In this document: piece by piece, positions 6,806-13,559 of the stretch
How the letters are laid out: each line of letters opens with the position of its first letter
Position numbering within the stretch: position 1 is the first letter of the stretch
Assembly: GCA_019410105.1 (NCBI GenBank)
Contig: DXTB01000014.1
Location: forward strand, 1-22,769
Origin: Clostridiales bacterium
Lineage (GTDB): Bacteria > Bacillota_A > Clostridia > Oscillospirales > Oscillospiraceae
Length of the DNA stretch: 22,769 nucleotides
Direction: 5' to 3'
Notes under the pieces: model-generated
The model's input: only the letters and a program-made list of their open reading frames with translations
Database searches by the model: none
What the model was told of the DNA's origin: nothing
Translations under genes and position numbers: made by a program

Positions 6806-8049
6806 AGCATGTAATTGTCATCGGCGGCGGTGCGGCCGGCTGTATGGCCGCCGTCGCCGCCGCCCAAAAGGGTGCAGCCGTCACCCTGCTGGAGCGCAAT
6901 CCCAAGCTGGGGCGCAAGCTCTACATCACCGGAAAGGGCCGCTGCAACGTGACCAACGACTGTGCGGCGCCGGAGGTGCTGCAGAATGTCCCACGCAACA
7001 GCCGGTTCCTCACCAGCGCCGTCACCCGCTTTCCCCCGGAGGCGGTGAAGGCGTTTTTTGAGGGCCTGGGAGTACCGCTGAAAACAGAGCGGGGGAACCG
7101 GGTCTTTCCCTGCTCCGACAAAGCCGCTGACATCATCGACGCCCTGCTGTTGGCCCTGCGTCGGTCCGGGGTGCACATTGTGCAGGACCGGGCCCGCGCC
7201 CTGCGACGGGAGGGTGAGATCCTCACCGGCGTGGAGGGGGAGCGCGGCTTTTACCCCGGCGGGGCGGTGGTCATCGCCACCGGCGGGGTTTCCTATCCGC
7301 TGACCGGCTCCACCGGTGACGGATATGCCCTGGCTGAGGCGCTGGGCCACACCATTCTGCCGCCCAGAGGCAGCCTTGTGCCACTGGTGGCGGAGGGGGA
7401 TGCCTGTGCAAAAATGCAGGGCCTGTCGCTGCGCAACGTGGCCATTCAGGTGCGCAACAGCAAAAAGAAGACCGTCTACGCCGGGCAGGGGGAGTTGCTG
7501 TTCACCCACTTTGGCCTGTCCGGGCCGCTGATTCTCAGCGCCAGCGCCCATATGCGGGACTTTGACACAGAGCACTACTACATCAATCTGGATTTGAAGC
7601 CCGCACTGGATGAGGAGAAGCTGGACCGCCGTCTGCTGCGGGACTTTGAGGAGAACGCCAACCGGGACTTTCACAATGTTCTGGAGGGCCTGGCACCCCG
7701 CCTGATGGTGCCGGTGCTGGTGGAGCGTACCGGCATCCCGGCGGCGGAGAAGGTTCATTCGGTGACGAAGGCCCAGCGCCGCCGTCTGCTGGAGGTCCTC
7801 AAGTGCCTGCGCATCGACATACAGGGGCCCCGCCCGGTGGAGGAGGCCATCGTCACCTCAGGCGGGATAAAGGTATCCGAGATCAATCCCACCACTTTGG
7901 AATCCAAGAAGGCCCCCGGCGTCTATTTTGCCGGGGAGGTGCTGGACGTGGATGCCTATACCGGCGGCTTCAATCTGCAAATTGCCTGGTCCACCGGCCA
8001 CGCCGCTGGAGAGGCCGCCGCACAAGACATAGGAGGAATCAACCCATGA
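6802..8049 (+). CDS. HI0933-family NAD(P)/FAD-dependent oxidoreductase
   Basis: 415-aa flavoprotein of the HI0933/YhiN (aminoacetone-oxidase-like, TIGR00275) family. The Rossmann dinucleotide motif is at residues 8-13 (GGGAAG) at the very N-terminus. It is followed by the family-typical ERNPKLGRKLYITGKGRCN region, VVIATGGVSYPLTGSTGDGYALA, LLFTHFGLSGPLIL, and the C-terminal FAD-contacting VYFAGEVLDVDAYTGGFNLQ motif (in two parts). The substrate is unproven for the family. The TTG start overlaps the upstream stop by 4 bases; no other start fits the N-terminal Rossmann fold. The gene commonly precedes cmk in Clostridia, and its stop overlaps the cmk ATG (ATGA). Confidence 0.93.
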   Translation: MKHVIVIGGGAAGCMAAVAAAQKGAAVTLLERNPKLGRKLYITGKGRCNVTNDCAAPEVLQNVPRNSRFLTSAVTRFPPEAVKAFFEGLGVPLKTERGNRVFPCSDKAADIIDALLLALRRSGVHIVQDRARALRREGEILTGVEGERGFYPGGAVVIATGGVSYPLTGSTGDGYALAEALGHTILPPRGSLVPLVAEGDACAKMQGLSLRNVAIQVRNSKKKTVYAGQGELLFTHFGLSGPLILSASAHMRDFDTEHYYINLDLKPALDEEKLDRRLLRDFEENANRDFHNVLEGLAPRLMVPVLVERTGIPAAEKVHSVTKAQRRRLLEVLKCLRIDIQGPRPVEEAIVTSGGIKVSEINPTTLESKKAPGVYFAGEVLDVDAYTGGFNLQIAWSTGHAAGEAAAQDIGGINP

Positions 8050-8726
8050 CAAAGCACAAGAGCATCGCCGTGGACGGCCCCTCCGGGGCGGGAAAGTCCA
8101 CCCTGGCGAAGCTGCTGGCCCGCAGGCTGGGCTTTTTGTATGTGGATACCGGGGCCATCTATCGGACCGTAGGTCTGCGGGCCTACCGGGCCGGAGTGGA
8201 CCCGGAGGACGAGGCGGCGGTGACCGCTCTGCTGGACGGCCTGGACATCGAGCTGAAGTATGGCGCGGACGGCCTGCAGCATATGTATCTGGACGGCGAG
8301 GATGTGACCGATGCCATCCGCCAGCATGTGATCTCCCGGTATACCTCCGGCGTGTCGGCCATCCCGGCGGTGCGGGCCTTTCTCCTGGAGCGTCAGCGGG
8401 ACATGGCCCGGGAGCACGATGTGATCATGGACGGCCGGGACATCGGCACGGTGGTCCTCCCCGGCGCGGATGTAAAGATTTTCCTCACCGCCTCGCCAGA
8501 GGACCGGGCCCGCCGCCGCTTTGACGAGCTGCGGAAGCGGGGGCAGGAGGCGGACTATGACACCGTGCTCCGGGATATCATTCTCCGGGATGAGCACGAC
8601 ACCCGGCGCTCCGCCGCGCCGCTGCGGCAGGCGAAGGACGCCCTGCTGGTGGATACCACCGGAAATTCCCTGGACGAGAGCCTGGACGTCCTTCTGGAAA
8701 CCATAAAGGAGCGTCTGAAGGCATGA
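8046..8726 (+). CDS. cmk: Cytidylate kinase
   Basis: 226-aa cytosolic kinase phosphorylating CMP and dCMP to the diphosphates with ATP. The P-loop GPSGAGKST is at residues 11-19; the downstream FLYVDTGAIYRTVGL, the DGRDIGTVVLPGADVKIFLTA nucleotide-binding segments and the RRRFDEL lid are all present. Length matches the family (about 220-230 aa). ATG at 8046 has AGGAGGAA 8 nt upstream; the open frame extends upstream only as a shadow of the previous gene. It overlaps both neighbours by 4 bp (ATGA at each junction). Confidence 0.97.
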   Translation: MTKHKSIAVDGPSGAGKSTLAKLLARRLGFLYVDTGAIYRTVGLRAYRAGVDPEDEAAVTALLDGLDIELKYGADGLQHMYLDGEDVTDAIRQHVISRYTSGVSAIPAVRAFLLERQRDMAREHDVIMDGRDIGTVVLPGADVKIFLTASPEDRARRRFDELRKRGQEADYDTVLRDIILRDEHDTRRSAAPLRQAKDALLVDTTGNSLDESLDVLLETIKERLKA

Positions 8727-9337
8727 AGAAGCGAAAGAAAAATGTCATTTACTGCATTGCCTATATGGTACTCTGGGTTGTGTTCCGTATCGTGATGCCC
8801 ACACGGTGCATCAATAAACAGAACAGGCCCGAAGGGGGCGCGCTGCTGTGCGCCAACCACACCCGCACCAATGACCCACTGTTCATCGCCTATGCACTGG
8901 GGTGGCATTACCAGATCCACGTCATGGCCAAGGAGGAGATTATGCACTGGCCCTTCATCGGCTGGGTGCTGAAGCACGGCGGCATTTTCGGCGTCAAGCG
9001 GGGCAAGGCGGACGTGGCGGCTATCAAGACGGCGATGAAGTACCTGAAGGACGGTGAACTGCTGCTCATGTTCCCGGAGGGCACCCGCCACCAGGACGGC
9101 GAATTCGGCGATGCCAAGACCGGCGCGGCCATGCTGGCCCTGCGTACCGGCGTGCCCATCGTCCCCATCTATCTTCCTGCGGAGAAAAAGTGGTTCCGCT
9201 GGAATCCCGTCGTGTTCGGCGAGGCATACTATCCTAAGGCCCCCGAGGGGCGTAAGCCCACGCCGGAGGACTACCACGCGGTGGCCGATGATCTGATGGA
9301 GCGCATTGAGGCTTTGAAGCCTCAGGCTGGCCGGTGA
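8723..9337 (+). CDS. plsC: 1-acyl-sn-glycerol-3-phosphate acyltransferase
   Basis: 204-aa membrane-associated acyltransferase making phosphatidic acid from lysophosphatidic acid. An N-terminal hydrophobic helix (about 8-25) is followed by the catalytic Hx4D at H46-D51 (NHTRTND). The substrate-binding motifs FGVKRGKAD and FPEGTRHQ (about residue 113) and a VPIVPIYL strand are also present. ATG overlaps the end of cmk (ATGA) and the stop overlaps the GTG of ispH (GTGA). A cmk-plsC-ispH/rpsA order is usual in Clostridia. Acyl-chain or substrate specificity cannot be read here. Confidence 0.93.
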   Translation: MKKRKKNVIYCIAYMVLWVVFRIVMPTRCINKQNRPEGGALLCANHTRTNDPLFIAYALGWHYQIHVMAKEEIMHWPFIGWVLKHGGIFGVKRGKADVAAIKTAMKYLKDGELLLMFPEGTRHQDGEFGDAKTGAAMLALRTGVPIVPIYLPAEKKWFRWNPVVFGEAYYPKAPEGRKPTPEDYHAVADDLMERIEALKPQAGR

Positions 9338-11286
9338 GGCTGGAGCTGGCCCGCTCCGCCGGCTTCTGCTACGGAGTCCGCCGGGCGGTGCAGATGGCGG
9401 AGATGGCGGCGGAGGAGGGCCGGCCATGCGTCATGCTGGGGCCCATCATCCACAACCGGGACGTGATCGCCTATCTGGAGTCCATAGGGGTGGGCCTGGT
9501 GGACACCCCGGAGGAGGTTCCGCCTGGGACGGCGGTGCTTATCCGTTCCCACGGGGAGGGACGGCCCGTCCATGAGGCGCTGGCGCGCCTGGGCCGGCCG
9601 GTCATCGACGCCACCTGCCCCAATGTGTCCCGCATACACCAGATCGTCTCCCGCGCTGAGGAGGGGGGGCGGCAGGTGCTCATCATCGGCACCCGCACCC
9701 ATCCGGAGGTGGCCGCCATCGCCGGATGGTGCCGGCGGCCGGTGGTGCTGGAGGGGGTGGCGGAGCTGTCGAACTGGCTGGAAACCGCGCCGGAACGGCG
9801 GGACATACCTCTCACTATGGTCTCACAAACCACCTCCACCCGTTTTATTTGGGATTCCTGCGTAGAAAAAGCAAAAAAAGAGTGTACAAACTTAAAAATT
9901 TTTGATACAATATGTAATGCTACGTGTAAACGACAGTCTGAGGCCCAGGCGCTGGCCGCGCGCTCCGATGCTATGGTCGTCATCGGAGGGCGGGAGAGCT
10001 CCAATACCAAACGGCTGGCCGAGTTATGCGGGGCACTCTGTCCCATGGTCGTTTGGATCGAACGGGCGGCGGAGCTGGAACCTTCCAACCTGTGTCGGAA
10101 GGCTTCTATTGGAATCACTGCGGGCGCGTCCACGCCTGAGTGGATTATAAAGGAGGTCTATGACAAAATGAGCGACGAAAACATTGAGATCGAGGAATCC
10201 TTCGCTGAAATGCTGGAGAAGTCGATCAAAACTTTAAATACAGGGGAGAAGGTTACAGGCGTTGTCACTGGCATTACGCCTACTGAGATCTATGTGGATC
10301 TCGGCACCAAGCACGCCGGTTACATACCGGTGTCCGAACTGACCGACGACCCTACGGCCAAGGTTGAGGACCTGGTAAAGATCGGCGACGAGATTGAGAC
10401 CTATGTCATGCGTGTGAACGACCAGGAGGGTGTGGTCACCCTCTCCAAGAAGCGCCTTGACACCGTGAAGAGCTGGGATGACATCGAGCAGGCCCGTGAG
10501 GAGCACACCACCGTTGAGGGTGTGGTCACCGAGGAGAACAAGGGCGGCGTCGTTGTGTCCATCAAGGGTGTGCGCGTCTTTGTGCCCGCCTCCCAGACCG
10601 GCCTGCCCCGGGAGACCCCGATGAGCCAGCTGCTCAAGCAGCATGTCCGCCTGCGCATCACCGAGGTCAACCGCGCCCGCCGCCGTGTGGTGGGCTCCAT
10701 CCGCGCCGTTGAGGCCGAGGAGCGCGCCGCCAAGGCCGCCGAGGTGTGGGCCAACATTGAGGAGAACAAGCGCTATACCGGCACTGTGAAGAGCCTGACC
10801 TCTTACGGCGCTTTTGTGGATATCGGCGGCGTGGACGGTATGGTTCACATCTCTGAGCTGTCCTGGTCCCGCATCAAGCATCCCTCCGAGGTCGTCTCCG
10901 TGGGTGACACCGTGGAGGTCTATGTCATCTCCTTCGACAAGGAGAAGAAGAAGATCTCCCTGGGCATGAAGGACCGCTCCCAGAACCCCTGGGAGGTGTT
11001 CACCGGCAAGTATCAGCCCGGCGACGTGGCCAATGTCCGCGTAGTCAAGCTGATGACCTTTGGCGCCTTTGCCGAGGTTGTGCCCGGTGTGGACGGCCTG
11101 ATCCACATCTCCCAGATCGCCGACCACCGCATCGACAAGCCCGGCGACGTGCTGAGCGAGGGCCAGATGGTGGATGTGAAGATCATCGATATCGACTACG
11201 ACAATAAGAAGGTCTCCCTGTCCATCCGCGCCCTGCTGGAGGGCGGCGACGAGCCCGCTGAGTCCGAGGATGTCAACGAGGAGTAA
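9334..11286 (+). CDS. ispH-rpsA: IspH-S1 fusion: HMBPP reductase / 30S ribosomal protein S1
   Basis: 650-aa two-part protein. Residues 1 to about 280 are IspH (LytB), the [4Fe-4S] enzyme that reduces HMBPP to IPP and DMAPP in the MEP pathway. The three cluster cysteines are Cys12 (GFCYG), Cys95 (ATCPNV) and Cys194 (TICNAT). From about residue 300 come four S1 (OB-fold) RNA-binding domains starting near 304, 391, 478 and 563, each with GxVxxxxxxGxxV and a VHISEL-like end. An acidic tail ends in EE. The fusion is known in Clostridia. GTG start overlaps plsC by 4 bp. The S1 half uses Arg codons CGC/CGT almost exclusively (18 of 19 by hand count), whereas the IspH half favours CGG (14 of 25), suggesting different expression demand. 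An internal promoter-like sequence and an internal start candidate lie before the S1 half. Confidence 0.95.
   Translation: MRLELARSAGFCYGVRRAVQMAEMAAEEGRPCVMLGPIIHNRDVIAYLESIGVGLVDTPEEVPPGTAVLIRSHGEGRPVHEALARLGRPVIDATCPNVSRIHQIVSRAEEGGRQVLIIGTRTHPEVAAIAGWCRRPVVLEGVAELSNWLETAPERRDIPLTMVSQTTSTRFIWDSCVEKAKKECTNLKIFDTICNATCKRQSEAQALAARSDAMVVIGGRESSNTKRLAELCGALCPMVVWIERAAELEPSNLCRKASIGITAGASTPEWIIKEVYDKMSDENIEIEESFAEMLEKSIKTLNTGEKVTGVVTGITPTEIYVDLGTKHAGYIPVSELTDDPTAKVEDLVKIGDEIETYVMRVNDQEGVVTLSKKRLDTVKSWDDIEQAREEHTTVEGVVTEENKGGVVVSIKGVRVFVPASQTGLPRETPMSQLLKQHVRLRITEVNRARRRVVGSIRAVEAEERAAKAAEVWANIEENKRYTGTVKSLTSYGAFVDIGGVDGMVHISELSWSRIKHPSEVVSVGDTVEVYVISFDKEKKKISLGMKDRSQNPWEVFTGKYQPGDVANVRVVKLMTFGAFAEVVPGVDGLIHISQIADHRIDKPGDVLSEGQMVDVKIIDIDYDNKKVSLSIRALLEGGDEPAESEDVNEE
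9883..9911 (+). promoter_or_regulatory. Candidate internal promoter inside ispH driving the S1 half
   Basis: TGTACA (9883-9888, 4 of 6 to consensus), 17-bp spacer, TACAAT (9906-9911) with an extended TGA before it. It sits in a markedly AT-rich patch (about 9841-9945) within an otherwise GC-rich gene, about 260 bp before the internal S1 start candidate. The -10 ends one base before the Cys194 codon, so part of the sequence is fixed by protein conservation. Confidence 0.5.
10149..10170 (+). promoter_or_regulatory. Candidate internal ribosome binding site and ATG for free S1
   Basis: AAAGGAGGT (10149-10157) is a near-perfect Shine-Dalgarno, 11 nt before an in-frame ATG at 10168 (residue 279 of the fusion). 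Initiation there would give a 372-aa S1-only protein. The spacing is somewhat long, and the IIKEV residues are themselves typical of IspH C-termini, so coincidence is possible. Confidence 0.4.
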
Positions 11287-11302
11287 TCACATTCCTACAA
11301 TG

Positions 11303-11342
11303 AAACCGTGCTGTTTCCGCTTGGAAACCGCACGGTTTTTTT
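11303..11342 (+). terminator. Strong intrinsic terminator after ispH-rpsA
   Basis: AAACCGTGC pairs with GCACGGTTT, and inside it GTTTCC pairs with GGAAAC around a GCTT loop, with only single unpaired T and C between the two stems. Seven Ts follow. It lies 17 bp after the stop codon and closes the rpiR-to-rpsA operon. Confidence 0.95.
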
Positions 11343-11372
11343 CATTTTTACAAATAAGACACACAAAATGAC

Positions 11373-11401
11373 TTGCAAAGGGTGAGGAATGCGTCTATAA
11401 T
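11373..11401 (+). promoter_or_regulatory. Strong sigma-A promoter for carD
   Basis: TTGCAA (11373-11378), a 17-bp spacer, and a perfect TATAAT (11396-11401). Predicted start near 11408 leaves a 5' UTR of about 55 nt. The region 11343-11372 is AT-rich, consistent with an UP-like element. Confidence 0.88.
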
Positions 11402-11462
11402 ACGATATGTAGGGTAAAAATGAAGTTATACGCATCGGAATGTTCTGCTGGGAGGTGGGAGC

Positions 11463-11939
11463 GTGTTTCAGGTTGGAGACAAGATTGTGCATCCAATGCA
11501 CGGTGCCGGTATCATTGACAGCATCGTGCAGAAAAAAGTCAACGGCGTGGTAAGGGATTACTACATTCTCAAGCTGCCGGTGGGCGGCATGCTGGTCATG
11601 ATCCCCACGGCAAACAGTGAGGAGATCGGTGTTCGCCCGGTGGTGAAGGGCGACGAGGCGGACCGGGTGATCGCGGCCATCCCGGACATCGAGGTGGACA
11701 TGACCCCAAACTGGAACCGGCGCTACCGGGAGAATATGCTTCGCCTCAAGAGCGGGAATCTGCTGGAGGTGGCCCGTGTAGTCAAGGGCCTGATGCTCCG
11801 CGAGGAGGAGCGCGGCCTGTCCACCGGGGAGCGGAAGATGCTCCACTCGGCCAAGCAGATTTTGATCTCAGAGATTGTGCTCTCGCAGGATGCCAGTTAT
11901 GAAGATGTTGAGGCGCGCATAAATACCGCCTTGGCCTAA
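11463..11939 (+). CDS. CarD family transcriptional regulator
   Basis: 158-aa protein with an N-terminal CarD_CdnL/TRCF Tudor-like RNA-polymerase-interaction domain (about 1-65: FQVGDKIVHPMHGAGIIDSI, DYYILKLP, GMLVMIP). A helical C-terminal domain (about 70-158) contains NWNRRYRENMLRLKSGNLLEVARVVKGL and the ERKMLHSAKQIL helix, as in CdnL. Family members bind the RNA polymerase beta subunit and stabilise the open promoter complex. GTG start with GGGAGGTGGGAG just upstream. It has its own strong promoter and is separated from ispD by a strong terminator, so most transcripts are probably monocistronic. carD next to ispD-ispF is a widely conserved arrangement. Confidence 0.94.
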   Translation: MFQVGDKIVHPMHGAGIIDSIVQKKVNGVVRDYYILKLPVGGMLVMIPTANSEEIGVRPVVKGDEADRVIAAIPDIEVDMTPNWNRRYRENMLRLKSGNLLEVARVVKGLMLREEERGLSTGERKMLHSAKQILISEIVLSQDASYEDVEARINTALA

Positions 11940-11948
11940 TACAGTCTG

Positions 11949-11983
11949 TAGGGGCGGTCCGCTGTGACCGCCCACCGGACCCC
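11949..11983 (+). repeat. Palindromic, possibly dispersed repeat in the carD-ispD gap
   Basis: GGGCGGTC (11952-11959) and GACCGCCC (11966-11973) form a perfect 8-bp hairpin with a 6-nt loop, preceded by TGTAG. An exclusive alternative pairs GGTCCG (11956-11961) with CGGACC (11976-11981). From memory it resembles the GTAGGGGCG...CGCCC palindromes scattered in clostridial intergenic regions. Only one copy is visible in this window. Confidence 0.5.
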
Positions 11984-12001
11984 TGGAGGGAAACGGGGGA
12001 G

Positions 12002-12023
12002 GAGCCGAAACGGCTCTTTTTTT
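12002..12023 (+). terminator. Intrinsic terminator between carD and ispD
   Basis: GAGCCG (12002-12007), loop AAA, CGGCTC (12011-12016), then seven Ts. The ispD Shine-Dalgarno begins one base after the T-run, leaving no room for a separate downstream promoter. ispD must therefore depend on readthrough or on a promoter upstream of this hairpin. Confidence 0.88.
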
Positions 12024-12034
12024 GTGGAGGAGGA

Positions 12035-12775
12035 ATGGACATGGCCGGACTGCTTGGGCGGCTGTTCCGGCGGCAGCGGACACCGGAGCTCCGCTGTTCC
12101 GCCGTGGTCCCCGCGGCCGGGAGCTCCACCCGGATGGAGGGCCAGGACAAGCTGCTCCTTCCCCTGGAGGAGCAGCCCGTTTTGCTACATACCCTGCGGG
12201 CGCTGGAGCTGTGCCCCTATCTTGCCGAGATTATCGTGGTCACCCGGGAGGATCTGATCGTCCCCATTGGCCAGCTCTGCCGGGATGCCGGCTTGTCCAA
12301 GGTCCGCAAGGTGATAGTGGGTGGGGCTACCCGCACCCACTCGGTTCTGGCCGGGCTTGGGGAGCTCTCCTCCGGCGCGGAGTTGGTGGCCATCCACGAC
12401 GGGGCCCGCCCCCTGGTCAGCCAGGAGGTGCTGGAGACGGTGATTTTCCGCGCCGCAGAGTGCGGCGCAGCCGCCCCGGCGGTGCCGGTGAAGGACACCA
12501 TAAAGCGGGCGCGGGACGGTCTGGTGGAGGCCACTCTGGAGCGTTCGGAGCTCTTTGCCGTGCAGACACCCCAGGTGTTCCAGGTGGATCTGATCAAGGC
12601 CGCCCTGGTCAAGGCCCTGGAGGACGGGGCCGCCCTGACCGACGACTGCGGAGCGGTGGAGCGGCTGGGCATCGGCGTATCCCTGACGCAGGGGGACTAC
12701 TGCAATTTGAAAATCACCACCCCGGAGGATCTGGCGGTGGCGGAGGCGCTTTTCGCTTGGAGGGAGCAGCAGTGA
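12035..12775 (+). CDS. ispD: 2-C-methyl-D-erythritol 4-phosphate cytidylyltransferase
   Basis: 246-aa MEP-pathway enzyme joining CTP and MEP to give CDP-ME. The nucleotidyltransferase signature [11 protein letters not shown] is at residues 24-34, with the catalytic Arg33 and a nearby Lys in [36 protein letters not shown] and TDDCGAVE follow in the family order. There is an N-terminal extension of about 20 residues ([15 protein letters not shown], basic) relative to the usual start just before the signature. ATG at 12035 has GTGGAGG 4 nt upstream; the ATG at 12041 has AGGAGG at the better 7-nt spacing and would shorten the protein by two residues. The stop overlaps the ispF GTG. Confidence 0.96.
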   Translation: MDMAGLLGRLFRRQRTPELRCSAVVPAAGSSTRMEGQDKLLLPLEEQPVLLHTLRALELCPYLAEIIVVTREDLIVPIGQLCRDAGLSKVRKVIVGGATRTHSVLAGLGELSSGAELVAIHDGARPLVSQEVLETVIFRAAECGAAAPAVPVKDTIKRARDGLVEATLERSELFAVQTPQVFQVDLIKAALVKALEDGAALTDDCGAVERLGIGVSLTQGDYCNLKITTPEDLAVAEALFAWREQQ

Positions 12776-13248
12776 GAATTGGACATGGATATGACGTGCA
12801 CCGCCTGGTGGAGGGCCGGCGGCTGATTCTGGGCGGTGTGGAGGTGCCCTTTGACAAGGGCCTGCTGGGTCACTCCGACGCGGATGTGCTCACCCACGCG
12901 GTGATGGACGCCCTGCTGGGCGCCTGCGCCCTTGGAGATATCGGGCACCTGTTCCCGGACAGCGACCCGGCCTACGCGGGGGCGGACAGCCTGCGGCTGC
13001 TGGACGAGGTGGTTTCCCGCCTCCGTCAGAGGGGATACCGGGTAGGCAATGTGGATGCCACCGTGCTGGCCCAGGCCCCAAAACTGGCCCCCTATCTGGA
13101 GCAAATGCGCCGGAATCTGGCCTGGCGGCTCCAGGTGCCGGTGGACGCTGTCAGCGTCAAGGCCACCACAGAGGAGGGCCTTGGCTTTACCGGCACGGGA
13201 GACGGCATTGCCGCCCATGCCGTCTGCCTGGTGGAGAACCTTCTGTAA
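12772..13248 (+). CDS. ispF: 2-C-methyl-D-erythritol 2,4-cyclodiphosphate synthase
   Basis: 158-aa trimeric Zn enzyme forming MEcPP from CDP-ME 2-phosphate. The N-terminus [11 protein letters not shown] carries the metal ligands Asp8 and His10; [30 protein letters not shown] and the C-terminal [24 protein letters not shown] are all present. GTG start at 12772 overlaps the ispD stop by 4 bp (GTGA), with GGAGGGAG upstream. Separate IspD and IspF reading frames, not a bifunctional IspDF. ispE and ispG are not in the window. Confidence 0.97.
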   Translation: MRIGHGYDVHRLVEGRRLILGGVEVPFDKGLLGHSDADVLTHAVMDALLGACALGDIGHLFPDSDPAYAGADSLRLLDEVVSRLRQRGYRVGNVDATVLAQAPKLAPYLEQMRRNLAWRLQVPVDAVSVKATTEEGLGFTGTGDGIAAHAVCLVENLL

Positions 13249-13260
13249 CCGGCGAACCAG

Positions 13261-13298
13261 ACGCTCCTCCGGTGCATACACTGCACTGAGAGGAGCGT
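13261..13298 (+). promoter_or_regulatory. Stem-loop covering the DUF3343 ribosome binding site
   Basis: ACGCTCCTC (13261-13269) pairs perfectly with GAGGAGCGT (13290-13298), and an inner GTGCA/TGCAC stem (13272-13276, 13282-13286) caps it. The 3' arm contains the GAGGAG Shine-Dalgarno, 9 nt before the ATG at 13305. Only TTTCTAT follows, so a terminator role is weaker than a role in blocking translation initiation. Confidence 0.65.
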
Positions 13299-13304
13299 TT
13301 CTAT

Positions 13305-13559
13305 ATGGTTTACTATCTCATTGTCTGCCGTTCCCTGACCTACGCCCAGCGGACGGCCTCCGCTCTGGAGCGGGCGGGCATTACGGCCCACATCCTCCGC
13401 TCGCCAAAGATGATTTCCGGGGAGGGGTGTAGCCACTCCGTCAAGGTTTCGGAACGCAATCTGGCCCCGGCGCTGCTGATTTTGGGCCGCGTCGGGCTGA
13501 CGCCCAAGCGCATCTATATCATGTCCAGCGACGGCAGCTATAAAGAGGTTCTGCTATGA
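13305..13559 (+). CDS. DUF3343 domain-containing protein (putative S/Se carrier-like)
   Basis: 84-aa protein. It matches DUF3343 by size and pattern: a short hydrophobic first strand ending in Cys8 (YYLIVCRS), an AQRTASALERAGI helix, and a GEGCSHSV loop with Cys42. A C-terminal RIYIM strand follows. The family is annotated as putative Se/S carrier-like and often accompanies class-V aminotransferases of the TIGR01977 group; biochemical proof is lacking. ATG follows GAGAGGAG, which is buried in a hairpin. Its stop overlaps the aminotransferase ATG (ATGA), so the two are translationally coupled and probably act together. Confidence 0.85.
   Translation: MVYYLIVCRSLTYAQRTASALERAGITAHILRSPKMISGEGCSHSVKVSERNLAPALLILGRVGLTPKRIYIMSSDGSYKEVLL

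Noticed and set aside
12022..13248. Single 408-codon frame that could be read as a fused IspD-IspF protein
   Set aside because: Only its last 158 codons are IspF; the earlier part is an out-of-frame shadow of ispD. The real genes are two frames overlapping by GTGA.
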